In this document: one piece after another, positions 25,692 through 37,053 of the stretch
Layout of the letters: the number at the start of each line of letters is the position of its first letter
Numbering within the stretch: the stretch's first letter is position 1
Assembly: GCA_030435675.1 (NCBI GenBank)
Contig: CM059624.1
Location: forward strand, 31,085-95,084
Direction: 5' to 3'
Source of the DNA: Steinernema hermaphroditum
Lineage: Eukaryota > Nematoda > Chromadorea > Rhabditida > Steinernematidae
DNA length: 64,000 nt
The notes under the pieces: model-generated
The model's database searches: none
What the model saw: only the letters and a program-made list of their open reading frames with translations
Told to the model about the DNA's origin: nothing
Translations under genes and position numbers: made by a program

Positions 25692-27530
25692 TCAATTCGA
25701 GACAGCAGGGCCCTTGCTCACACCAAGAGCTCTGCATCTGACCCTCCTGCTCCAAAGTACCATGGCATTTTTGTGATTGGATCTTATAGAACTGCACGAG
25801 CCTGATCGAACGCGCCTACTCTCGTTGGATTTCCTGTGGACTATCTTAGTTTCCTGCAAAACTTTCAATTCGAGACAGCAGGGCCCTTGCTCACACCAAG
25901 AGCTCTGCATCTGACCATCCTGCTCCAAAGTACCATAGCATTTTTATGATTCTATCTTGTAGAACTGCACGAGCCTGATTGAACGCGCCTACTCTCGTTG
26001 GATTTGCTGTGGACTATCTTAGTTTCCTGCAAAACTTTCAATTCGAGACAGCAGGGCCCTTGCTCACACCAAGAGCTCTGCATCTGACCCTCCTGCTCCA
26101 AAGTACCATAGCATTTTTATGATTCCATCTTATAGAACTGCACGAGCCTGATCGAACGCGCCTACTCTCGTTGGATTTCCTGCGGACTATCTTAGTTTCC
26201 TGCAAAACTTTCAATTCGAGACAGATAGGGCCTTGTTCATACAAAGAGTTCTGCATCTGACCCTCCTGCTCCAAAGTACCATAGCATTTTTATGATTCCA
26301 TCTTGTAGAACTGCACGAGCCTGATTGAACGCGCCTATTCCCGTTGGGATTACTGTGGACTATCCTAGTTTCCTGCAAAACTTTCAATTCGAGACAGCAG
26401 GGCCCTTGCTCACACCAAGAGCTCTGCATCTGACCCTCCTGCTCCAAAGTACCATGGCATTTTTGTGATTCCATCTTGTAGAACTGCACGAGCCTGATCG
26501 AACGCGCCTACTCTCGTTGGATTTCCTGTGGACTACCTTAGTTTCCTGCAAAACTTTCAATTCGAGACAGCAGGGCCCTTGCTCACACCAAGAGCTCTGC
26601 ATCTGACCATCCTGCTCCAAAGTACCATGGCATTTTTGTGATTGGATCTTATAGAACTGCACGAGCCTGATTGAACGCGCCTACTCTCGTTGGATTTGCT
26701 GTGGACTATCTTAGTTTGCTGCAAAACTTTCAATTCGAGACAGCAGGGCCCTTGCTCACACCAAGAGCTCTGCATCTGACCCTCCTGCTCCAAAGTACCA
26801 TGGCATTTTTGTGATTGGATCTTATAGAACTGCACGAGCCTGATCGAACGCGCCTACTCTCGTTGGATTTCCTGTGGACTATCTTAGTTTCCTGCAAAAC
26901 TTTCAATTCGAGACAGCAGGGCCCTTGCTCACACCAAGAGCTCTGCATCTGACCATCCTGCTCCAAAGTACCATAGCATTTTTATGATTCTATCTTGTAG
27001 AACTGCACGAGCCTGATTGAACGCGCCTACTCTCGTTGGATTTGCTGTGGACTATCTTAGTTTCCTGCAAAACTTTCACCTCGAGACAGCAGGGCCCTTG
27101 CTCACACCAAGAGCTCTGCATCTGACCCTCCTGCTCCAAAGTACCATAGCATTTTTATGATTCCATCTTATAGAACTGCACGAGCCTGATCGAACGCGCC
27201 TACTCTCGTTGGATTTCCTGCGGACTATCTTAGTTTCCTGCAAAACTTTCAATTCGAGACAGATAGGGCCTTGTTCATACAAAGAGTTCTGCATCTGACC
27301 CCTCCGCTCCAAAGTACCATAGCATTTTTATGATTCCATCTTGTAGAACTGCACGAGCCTGATTGAACGCGCCTATTCCCGTTGGGATTACTGTGGACTA
27401 TCCTAGTTTCCTGCAAAACTTTCACCTCGAGACAGCAGGGCCCTTGCTCACACCAAGAGCTCTGCATCTGACCCTCCTGCTCCAAAGTACCATGGCATTT
27501 TTGTGATTCCATCTTGTAGAACTGCACGAG
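25692..27530. repeat. Recent 6-monomer-offset duplication (1038 bp shift)
   Basis: Two stretches, roughly 25.69-26.50 kb and 26.73-27.53 kb, share rare changes at an exact 1038-bp (6 x 173) offset. TGATTCTATC in place of TGATTCCATC occurs at 25951 and 26989, and TATCCTAG in place of TATCTTAG occurs at 26361 and 27399. CCATCCTG units are also matched. The downstream copy has further private changes, including TTTCACCTCGAG in place of TTTCAATTCGAG at about 27074 and 27420. Outer edges are approximate. Confidence 0.82.
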
Positions 27531-27865
27531 CCTGATCGAACGCGCCTACTCTCGTTGGATTTCCTGTGGACTATCTTAGTTTCCTGCAAAACTTTCAATT
27601 CGAGACAGCTAGGGCCCTTTGCTCACACCAAGAGCTCTGCATCTGACCATCCTGCTCCAAAGTACCATGGCATTTTTGTGATTGGATCTTATAGAACTGC
27701 ACGAGCCTGATCGAACGCGCCTACTCTCGTTGGATTTCCTGTGGACTATCTTAGTTTCCTGCAAAACTTTCAATTCGAGACAGCAGGGCCCTTGCTCACA
27801 CCAAGAGCTCTGCATCTGACCCTCCTGCTCCAAAGTACCATAGCATTTTTATGATTGGATCTTGT

Positions 27866-30450
27866 AGAACTGCACGAGCCTGATCGAACGCGCCTACTCT
27901 CGTTGGATTTCTGTGGACTATCTTAGTTTCCTGCAAAACTTTCAATTCGAGACAGCAGGGCCTTGCTCATACCAAGAGCTCTGCATCTGACCCTCCTGCT
28001 CCAAAGTACCATAGCATTTTTATGATTGGATCTTGTAGAACTGCACGAGCCTGATCGAACGCGCCTACTCTCGTTGGATTTCCTGTGGACTATCTTAGTT
28101 TCCTGCAAAACTTTCAATTCGAGACAGCAGGGCCTTGTTCATGCCAAGAGCTCTGCATCTGACCCTCCTGCTCCAAAGTACCATAGCATTTTTATGATTG
28201 GATCTTGTAGAACTGCACGAGCCTGATCGAACGCGCCTACTCTCGTTGGATTTCCTGTGGACTATCTTAGTTTCCTGCAAAACTTTCAATTCGAGACAGC
28301 AGGGCCCTTGCTCACACCAAGAGCTCTGCATCTGACCCTCCTGCTCCAAAGTACCATAGCATTTTTATGATTGGATCTTGTAGAACTGCACGAGCCTGAT
28401 CGAACGCGCCTACTCTCGTTGGATTTCCTGTGGACTATCTTAGTTTCCTGCAAAACTTTCAATTCGAGACAGATAGGGCCTTGTTCATGCAAAGAGTTCT
28501 GCATCTGACCCTCCTGCTCCAAAGTACCATAGCATTTTTATGATTGGATCTTGTAGAACTGCACGAGCCTGATCGAACGCGCCTATTCTCGTTGGGATTA
28601 CTGTGGACTATCTTAGTTTCCTGCAAAACTTTCAATTCGAGACAGCAGGGCCCTTGCTCATGCCAAGAGCTCTGCATCTGACCCTCCTGCTCCAAAGTAC
28701 CATAGCATTTTTATGATTGGATCTTGTAGAACTGCACGAGCCTGATCGAACGCGCCTACTCTCGTTGGATTTCTGTGGACTATCTTAGTTTCCTGCAAAA
28801 CTTTCAATTCGAGACAGATAGGGCCTTGTTCATGCCAAGAGCTCTGCATCTGACCCTCCTGCTCCAAAGTACCATAGCATTTTTATGATTGGATCTTGTA
28901 GAACTGCACGAGCCTGATCGAACGCGCCTACTCCCGTTGGATTTCCTGTGGACTATCTTAGTTTCCTGCAAAACTTTCAATTCGAGACAGCAGGGCCTTG
29001 TTCATGCCAAGAGCTCTGCATCTGACCCTCCTGCTCCAAAGTACCATAGCATTTTTATGATTGGATCTTGTAGAACTGCACGAGCCTGATCGAACGCGCC
29101 TACTCTCGTTGGATTTCTGTGGACTATCTTAGTTTCCTGCAAAACTTTCAATTCGAGACAGATAGGGCCTTGTTCATGCAAAGAGCTCTGCATCTGACCC
29201 TCCTGCTCCAAAGTACCATAGCATTTTTATGATTGGATCTTGTAGAACTGCACGAGCCTGATCGAACGCGCCTACTCTCGTTGGATTTCCTGTGGACTAT
29301 CTTAGTTTCCTGCAAAACTTTCAATTCGAGACAGCAGGGCCCTTGCTCATACCAAGAGCTCTGCATCTGACCCTCCTGCTCCAAAGTACCATAGCATTTT
29401 TATGATTGGATCTTGTAGAACTGCACGAGCCTGATCGAACGCGCCTACTCTCGTTGGATTTCTGTGGACTATCTTAGTTTCCTGCAAAACTTTCAATTCG
29501 AGACAGATAGGGCCTTGTTCATGCAAAGAGCTCTGCATCTGACCCTCCTGCTCCAAAGTACCATAGCATTTTTATGATTGGATCTTGTAGAACTGCACGA
29601 GCCTGATCGAACGCGCCTACTCTCGTTGGATTTCCTGTGGACTATCTTAGTTTCCTGCAAAACTTTCAATTCGAGACAGCAGGGCCCTTGCTCACACCAA
29701 AGAGCTCTGCATCTGACCCTCCTGCTCCAAAGTACCATAGCATTTTTATGATTGGATCTTGTAGAACTGCACGAGCCTGATCGAACGCGCCTACTCTCGT
29801 TGGATTTCTGTGGACTATCTTAGTTTCCTGCAAAACTTTCAATTCGAGACAGCAGGGCCTTGTTCATACCAAGAGCTCTGCATCTGACCCTCCTGCTCCA
29901 AAGTACCATAGCATTTTTATGATTGGATCTTGTAGAACTGCACGAGCCTGATCGAACGCGCCTATTCCCGTTGGATTTCCTGTGGACTATCTTAGTTTCC
30001 TGCAAAACTTTCAATTCGAGACAGCAGGGCCCTTGCTCATGCCAAGAGCTCTGCATCTGACCCTCCTGCTCCAAAGTACCATAGCATTTTTATGATTGGA
30101 TCTTGTAGAACTGCACGAGCCTGATCGAACGCGCCTACTCTCGTTGGATTTCCTGTGGACTATCTTAGTTTCCTGCAAAACTTTCAATTCGAGACAGCAG
30201 GGCCCTTGTTCATGCAAAGCTCTGCATCTGACCCTCCTGCTCCAAAGTACCATAGCATTTTTATGATTGGATCTTGTAGAACTGCACGAGCCTGATCGAA
30301 CGCGCCTATTCCCGTTGGATTTCCTGTGGACTATCTTAGTTTCCTGCAAAACTTTCAATTCGAGACAGATAGGGCCTTGTTCATACAAAGAGCTCTGCAT
30401 CTGACCCTCCTGCTCCAAAGTACCATAGCATTTTTATGATCGGATCTTGT
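27866..30450. repeat. Domain 2: GGATCTT family with 171-174 bp monomers
   Basis: From 27866 nearly every unit carries TGATTGGATCTTGT and CATAGC, and the CCATCTT form disappears. Length becomes variable through single-base losses: GGATTTCTGTGG lacks one C, and CAGGGCCTTG lacks one C. Units start for example at 27866, 28037, 28209, 28382, 28555, 28728 and 28900. The first cassette is mostly the ACTCTCGTTGGATTTC form, so this block is related to domain 1 but separately homogenised. Confidence 0.88.
28728..29933. repeat. Dimeric higher-order repeat, period 344-346 bp
   Basis: Monomers alternate between a C-deleted form (GGATTTCTGTGG, starts 28728, 29072, 29417, 29763) and an undeleted form (GGATTTCCTGTGG, starts 28900, 29244, 29589). 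In the first three dimers the deleted form carries the ATAGGGCC cassette and the undeleted form the CAGGGCC cassette. The fourth breaks this association, marking the decay of the pattern. Confidence 0.8.
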
Positions 30451-30767
30451 AGAACTGCCAGAGCCTGATCGAACGCGCCTACTCTCGTTGGATTTACTGT
30501 GGACTATATCTTGGTTTCCTGCAAAACTTTCAATTCGAGACAGCAGGGCCCTTGCTCACACCAAAGAGCTCTGCATCTGACCCTCCTGCTCCAAAGTACC
30601 ATAGCATTTTTATGATCGGATCTTGTAGAACTGCAAGAGCCTGATCGAACGCGCCTATTCCCGTTGGGATTACTGTGGACTATCTTAGTTTCCTGCAAAA
30701 CTTTCAATTCGAGACAGTTAGGGCCCTTGTTCATACCAAGAGTTATGCATCTGACCCCTCCCGCTCC

Positions 30768-30786
30768 AAAAAACCCCCCCCTTTTT
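30768..30786. other. C-run replacement within a monomer (A6-C8-T5)
   Basis: Where other units read AAAGTACCATAGCATTTTT, this one has six A, eight C and five T in the same 19 positions. Total length is unchanged, so it is a substitution cluster rather than an insertion. It is preceded by GTTATGCATC and CCCGCTCC, markers shared with the other C-rich variants at 31636 and 52690. Confidence 0.75.
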
Positions 30787-31260
30787 ATGATTGGATCTTG
30801 TAGAACTGCACGAGCCTGATCGAACACGTCTACTCTCGTTGGATTTCCTGTGACTATCTTAGTTTCCTGCAAAACTTTCAATTCGAGACAGCAGGGCCCT
30901 GCTCACCCAAGAGTTCTGCATCGGCCCTCCTGCTCCAAAGTACCATAGCATTTTTATGATTGGATCTTGTAGAACTGCACGAGCCTGATCGAACGCGCCT
31001 ACTCTCGTTGGATTTCCTGCGGACTATCTTAGTTTCCTGCAAAACTTTCAATTCGAGACAGCAGGGCCCTTGCTCACTCAAAGAGCTCTGCATCTGACCC
31101 TCCTGCTCCAAAGTACCATAGCATTTTTATGATTGGATCGTGTAGAACTGCACGAGCCTGATCGAACGCGCCTACTCTCGTTGGATTTCCTGCGGACTAT
31201 CTTAGTTTCCTGCAAAACTTTCAATTCGAGACAGCAGGGCCCTTCCTCACACCAGAAGCT

Positions 31261-31300
31261 CTGCATCCGACCTCCTACTGCTCCAAAAGAGCCTGCCGGC
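31261..31300. other. Aberrant segment replacing GTACCATAGC
   Basis: The unit reads CTGCATCCGACC, then CTCCTACTGCTCC, then AAAAGAGCCTGCCGGC before rejoining the normal ATTTTTATGATTGG. GTACCATA is lost and a GC-rich decamer takes its place. The source is not recognisable. It could be a small templated repair patch or accumulated mutation. Confidence 0.6.
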
Positions 31301-31635
31301 ATTTTTATGATTGGATCTTGTAGAACTGCACGAGCCTGATCGAACGCGCCTACTCTCGTTGGATTTCCTGCGGACTATCTTAGTTTCCTGCAAAACTTTC
31401 AATTCGAGACAGCAGGGCCCTTGCTCACACCAAGAGTTCTGCATCTGACCCTCCTGCTCCAAAGTACCATAGCATTTTTATGATTGGATCTTGTAGAACT
31501 GCACGAGCCTGATCGAACGCGCCTACTCTCGTTGGATTTACTGTGGACTATCTTAGTTTCCTGCAAAACTTTCAATTCGAGACAGCATAGGGCCTTGTTC
31601 ATACAAAGAGTTATGCATCTAGCCCTCCCGCTCCA

Positions 31636-31653
31636 AAGAACCCCCCCCTTTTT
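31636..31653. other. Second C-run replacement (C8)
   Basis: AAGAA followed by eight C and five T occupies the place of AAGTACCATAGCATTTTT. The C run starts at 31641, 867 bases after the one at 30774, about five monomers. Both copies share GTTATGCATC and CCCGCTCC upstream, so they probably descend from one altered monomer that was duplicated. Confidence 0.75.
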
Positions 31654-32881
31654 ATGATTGGATCTTGTAGAACTGCACGAGCCTGATCGAACGCATCTAC
31701 TCTCGTTGGATTTCCTGTGGACTATCTTAGTTTCCTGCAAAACTTTCAATTCGAGACAGCAAGGGCCCTGCTCACACCAAGAGTTCTGCATCTGACCCTC
31801 CTGCTCCAAAGTACCATAGCATTTTTATGATTGGATCTTGTAGAACTGCACGAGCCTGATCGAACGCGCCTACTCTCGTTGGATTTACTGTGGACTATCT
31901 TGGTTTCCTGCAAAACTTTCAATTCGAGACAGATAGGGCCTTGTTCGTACAAGAGTTCTGCATCTGACCCTCCTGCTCCAAAGTACCATAGCATTTTTAT
32001 GATTCCATCTTGTAGAACTGCACGAGCCTGATCGAACGCGCCTACTCTCGTTGGATTTACTGTGGACTATCTTAGTTTCCTGCAAAACTTTCAATTCGAG
32101 ACAGCAAGGGCCCTTGCTCACACCAAGAGCTCTGCATCTGACCCCTCCTGCTCCAAAGTACCATAGCATTTTTATGATCGGATCTTGTACAACTGCACGA
32201 GCCTGATCGAACGCGCCTATTCCCGTTGGGATTACTGTGGACTATCCAAGTTTCCTGCAAAACTTTCAATTCGAGACAGTTAGGGCCTTGTTCATACAAA
32301 GAGTTATGCATCTGACCCTCCTGCTCCAAAGTACCATAGCATTTTTATGATTGGATCTTGTAGAACTGCACGAGCCTGATCGAACGCGTCTACTCTCGTT
32401 GGATTTCCTGTGGACTATCTTAGTTTCCTGCAAAACTTTCAATTCGAGACAGCAGGGCCAATGCTCACCCACAAGAGTTCTGCATCTGACCCTCCTGCTC
32501 CAAAGTACCATAGCATTTTTATGATTGGATCTTGTAGAACTGCACGAGCCTGATCGAACGCGCCTACTCTCGTTGGATTTCCTGCGGACTATCTTAGTTT
32601 CCTGCAAAACTTTCCATTCGAGACAGCAGGGCCCTTGCTCACACCAAGAGCTCTGCATCTGACCCTCCTGCTCCAAAGTACCATAGCATTTTTATGATTG
32701 GATCGTGTAGAACTGCACGAGCCTGATCGAACGCGCCTACTCCCGTTGGATTTCCTGTGGACTATCTTAGTTTCCTGCAAAACTTTCAATTCGAGACAGC
32801 AGGGCCCTTGCTCACACCAAGAGCTCTGCATCTGACCCTCCTGCTCCAAAGTACCATAGCATTTTTATGATCGGATCTTGT

Positions 32882-34270
32882 AGAACTGCACAAGCCTGAT
32901 CGAACGCGCCTACTCCGTTGGATTTACTGTGGACTATCTTAGTTTCCTGCAAAACTTTCAATTCGAGACAGCAGGGCCCTTGCTCATACCAAAGAGCTCT
33001 GCATCTGACCCTCCTGCTCCAAAGTACCATAGCATTTTTATGATTGGATCTTGTAGAACTGCACGAGCCTGATCGAACGCGCCTATTCCCGTTGGGATTT
33101 CTGTGGACTATCTTAGTTTCCTGCAAAACTTTCAATTCGAGACAGATAGGGCCTTGTTCATGCAAAGAGCTCTGCATCTGACCCTCCTGCTCCAAAGTAC
33201 CATAGCATTTTTATGATTGGATCTTGTAGAACTGCACGAGCCTGATCGAACGCGCCTACTCTCGTTGGATTTCCTGTGGACTATCTTAGTTTCCTGCAAA
33301 ACTTTCAATTCGAGACAGCAGGGCCCTTGCTCATGCCAAGAGCTCTGCATCTGACCCTCCTGCTCCAAAGTACCATAGCATTTTTATGATTGGATCTTGT
33401 AGAACTGCACGAGCCTGATCGAACGCGCCTATTCTCGTTGGATTTCTGTGGACTATCTTAGTTTCCTGCAAAACTTTCAATTCGAGACAGCAGGGCCCTT
33501 GCTCATACCAAGAGCTCTGCATCTGACCCTCCTGCTCCAAAGTACCATAGCATTTTTATGATTGGATCTTGTAGAACTGCACGAGCCTGATCAAACGCGC
33601 CTATTCCCGTTGGATTACTGTGGACTATCTTAGTTTCCTGCAAAACTTTCAATTCGAGACAGCAGGGCCTTGCTCATGCCAAGAGCTCTGCATCTGACCC
33701 TCCTGCTCCAAAGTACCATAGCATTTTTATGATTGGATCTTGTAGAACTGCACGAGCCTGATCGAACGCGCCTATTCCCGTTGGGATTTCTGTGGACTAT
33801 CTTAGTTTCCTGCAAAACTTTCAATTCGAGACAGCAGGGCCCTTGCTCATACCAAGAGCTCTGCATCTGACCCTCCTGCTCCAAAGTACCATAGCATTTT
33901 TATGATTTTTATGATTGGATCTTGTAGAACTGCACGAGCCTGATCGAACGCGCCTATTCTCGTTGGATTTCTGTGGACTATCTTAGTTTCCTGCAAAACT
34001 TTCAATTCGAGACAGATAGGGCCTTGTTCATGCAAAGAGCTCTGCATCTGACCCTCCTGCTCCAAAGTACCATAGCATTTTTATGATTGGATCTTGTAGA
34101 ACTGCACGAGCCTGATCGAACGCGCCTATTCCCGTTGGATTTACTGTGGACTATCTTAGTTTCCTGCAAAACTTTCAATTCGAGACAGATAGGGCCTTGT
34201 TCATGCAAAGAGTTCTGCATCTGACCCTCCTGCTCCAAAATACCATAGCATTTTTATAATTGGATCTTGT
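32882..34270. repeat. Domain 3b: domain-2-like interlude
   Basis: For about eight monomers the sequence returns to a cleaner state with TGATTGGATCTTGT, GAGCTC and GGATTTCTGTGG or GGGATTTCTG units, closely resembling 27.9-30.4 kb. It lies between two diverged segments, which suggests patchwise conversion or a translocated piece of domain 2 rather than a smooth decay gradient. Confidence 0.7.
33896..33913. repeat. 9-bp direct duplication inside a monomer
   Basis: ATTTTTATG occurs twice in tandem at 33896-33904 and 33905-33913 before the usual ATTGGATC. Neighbouring monomers have it once. It is a local slippage event that lengthens this unit by nine bases. Confidence 0.9.
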
Positions 34271-37053
34271 AGAACTGCACGAGCCTGATCGAACGCGCCT
34301 ACTCTCGTTGGATTTCCTGCGGACTATCTTAGTTTCCTGCAAAACTTTCAATTCGAGACAGCAGGGCCCTTGCTCACACCAAGAGCTCTACATCTGACCC
34401 TCCTGCTCCAAAGTACCATAGCATTTTTATGATCGGATCTTGTAGAACTGCACGAGCCTGATCGAACGCGCCTATTCCCGTTGGATTACCTGTGGACTAT
34501 CTTAGTTTCCTGCAAAACTTTCAATTCGAGACAGAAAGGCCCTTGCTCACACAAAGAAGTTCTGCATCTGACCCTCCTGCTCCAAAATACCATAGCATTT
34601 TTTATAAGTGGATCTTGTAGAACTGCACGAGCCTGGTCGAACCCCGCCTATTCCCGTTGGGATTACCTGCGGACTATCTTAGTTTCCTGCAAAACTTTCA
34701 ATTCGAAACAGAAGGGCCCTTGCTCACACAAAGAGCTCTGCATCTGACCCTCCTGCTCCAAAGTACCATAGCATTTTTTTATGATCGGATCTTGTAGAAC
34801 TGCACGAGCCTGATCGAACGCGCCTACTCCCGTTGGATTACCTGCGGACTATCTTGGTTTCCACCAAAACTTTCAATTCGAGACAGCAGGGCCCTTGTCA
34901 CCCAAAGAGCTCTGCATCTGACCCTCCTGCTCCAAAGTACCATAGCATTTTTATGATCGGATCTTGTAGAACTGCACGAGCCTGATCGAACGCGCCTATT
35001 CCCGTTGGGATTACTGTGGACTATCTTAGTTTCCTGCAAAACTTTCAATTCGAGACAGCGGGGCCCTTACTCAACAAAGAGCTCTGCATCTGACCCTCCT
35101 GCTCCAAAGTACCATAGCATTTTTATGAGTGGATCTTGTAGAACTGCACGAGCCTGATCGAACGCGCCTATTCCCCGTTCGGATTACCTGTGGACTATCT
35201 TAGTTTCCTGCAAAACTTTCAATTCGAGACAGATAGGGCCCTTGTTCATGCAAAGAGCTCTGCATCTGACCCTCCTGCTCCAAAGTACCATAGCATTTTT
35301 ATGATTGGATCTTGTAGAACTGCACGAGCCTGATCGAACGCGCCTATTCCCGTTGGGATTACCTGTGGACTATCTTAGTTTCCTGCAAAACTTTCAATTC
35401 GAGACAGCAGGGCCCTTGCTCATACCAAGAGCTCTGCATCTGACCCTCTTGCTCCAAAGTACCATAGCATTTTTATGATTGGATCTTGTAGAACTGCACG
35501 AGCCTGATCAAACGCGCCTATTCCCGTTGGGATTACTGTGGACTATCTTAGTTTCCTGCAAAACTTTCAATTCGAGACAGAAAGGCCCTTGCTCATACCA
35601 AAAGCTCTGCATCTGACCCTCCTGCTCCAAAGTACCATAGCATTTTTATGATTGGATCTTGTAGAACTGCACGAGCCTGATCAAACGCGCCTACTCTCGT
35701 TGGGATTACTGTGGACTATCTTAGTTTCCTGCAAAACTTTCAATTCGAGACAGCAGGGCCCTTGCTCCCACCAAGAGCTCTGCATCTGACCCTCCTGCTC
35801 CAAAGTACCATAACATTTTTATGATTGGATCTTGTAGAACTGCACGAGCCTGATCGAACGCGCCTATTCCCGTTCGGATTACTGTGGACTATCTTAGTTT
35901 CCTGCAAAACTTTCAATTCGAGACAGAATAGGGCCTTGTTCCTGCAAAGAGCTCTGCATCTGACCCTCCTGCTCCAAAGTACCATAGCATTTTTATGATT
36001 GGATCTTGTAGAACTGCACGAGCCTGATCGAACGCGCCTATTCCCGTTGGGATTACTGTGGACTATCTTAGTTTCCTGCAAAACTTTCAATTCGAAACAG
36101 ATAGGGCCTTGCTCATACCAAAAGCTCTGCATCTGACCCTCTTGCTCCAAAGTACCATAGCATTTTTTATGATTGGATCTTGTAGAACTGCACGAGCCTG
36201 ATCGAACGCGCCTATTCCCGTTGGGATTACTGTGGACTATCTTAGTTTCCTGCAAAACTTTCAATTCGAGACAGCAGGGCCCTTGCTCATACCAAGAGCT
36301 CTGCATCTGACCCTCCTGCTCCAAAATACCATAGCATTTTTATGATTGGATCTTGTAGAACTGCACGAGCCTGATCGAACGCGCCTATTCCCGTTGGATT
36401 ACCTGTGGACTATCTTAGTTTCCTGCAAAACTTTCAATTCAAGACAGCTAGGGCCTTCTTCACACAAAGAGCTCTGCATCTGACCCTCCTGCTCCAAAGT
36501 ACCATAGCATTTTTTTATGATTCCATCTTGTAGAACTGCACGAGCCCGATCGAACGCGCCTATTCCCGTTGGGATTACTGTGGACTATCTTAGTTTCCTG
36601 CAAAACTTTCAATTCGAGACAGCAGGGCCCTTACTCTTGCCAAGAGCTCTGCATCTGACCCTCCTGCTCCAAAGTACCATAGCATTTTTATGATTGGATC
36701 TTGTAGAACTGCACGAGCCTGATCGAACGCGCCTACTCTCGTTGGGATTACTGTGGACTATCTTAGTTTCCTGCAAAACTTTCAATTCGAGACAGCAGAG
36801 CCCTTGCTCACACCAAGAGCTCTGCATCTGACCCTCCTGCTCCAAAGTACCATAACATTTTTATGATCGGATCTTGTAGAACTGCACGAGCCTGATTGAA
36901 CGCGCCTATTCCCGTTGGGATTACCTGTGGACTATCTTAGTTTCCTGCAAAACTTTCAATTCGAGACAGCTTGGGCCCTTGCTCACACCAAAGAGCTCTG
37001 CATCTGACCCTCCTGCTCCAAAGTACCATATCATTTTTATGATTGGATCTTGT
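34271..37053. repeat. Domain 3c: diverged satellite with many single-base indels
   Basis: Units show GGATTACCTGTGG (an extra C), CAGAAAGGCCCTTG, CCCCGCCTATTCCCG near 34643, TTTCCACCAAAAC near 34858, and T-run expansions such as ATTTTTTTATGATC near 34775 and 36510. The first cassette moves toward the ATTCCCGTT form that dominates downstream, so this is a transition between the domain 2 and domain 4 haplotypes. No non-satellite insertion was seen. Confidence 0.83.

Larger units (their letters stand above)
1..27865. repeat. Domain 1: highly regular 173-bp satellite block
   Basis: About 161 monomers, almost all exactly 173 bp, with no length change seen before the 174-bp unit at 10381. Most copies carry a CCATCTT 3' segment. 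Haplotypes are drawn from a small set: a TTTCCTGTGG form, a TTTCCTGCGG form usually paired with the ATAGGGCC cassette, a TTTGCTGTGG form with T at position 20, and a TTCCCGTTGGGATTACTG form. They recur in repeating orders that define higher-order repeats. The lack of indels and presence of near-identical multimers suggest recent amplification relative to the zone beyond 30 kb. No gene is present. Confidence 0.93.
30451..32881. repeat. Domain 3a: diverged, indel-rich satellite
   Basis: Monomers remain alignable but accumulate unusual changes: ACTGCCAGAGCC at the start, GACTATATCTTGG near 30505, GTGACTATC with a lost G near 30850, TGCTCACCCAAG near 30900, TGTTCGTACAAG near 31945 and GGGCCAATGCTCACCC near 32455. 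GTTATGCATC appears in several copies. No gene or complete mobile element is visible. The zone looks like an older, less homogenised part of the array. Confidence 0.85.

Noticed and set aside
78..27833. Minus-strand open frames of 78, 92, 136 and more codons at each monomer
   Set aside because: They recur at the 173-bp period, start and stop inside the repeat, share the same peptide, and change length only with one-base indels. No signal of coding constraint or gene context is present.
30774..31648. G-quadruplex or i-motif array from the C8 runs
   Set aside because: Each monomer holds one short C run; four closely spaced tracts needed for a single structure are absent.
33896..33913. Microsatellite locus
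   Set aside because: Only two copies of the 9-bp unit occur; it is a single duplication within a monomer.
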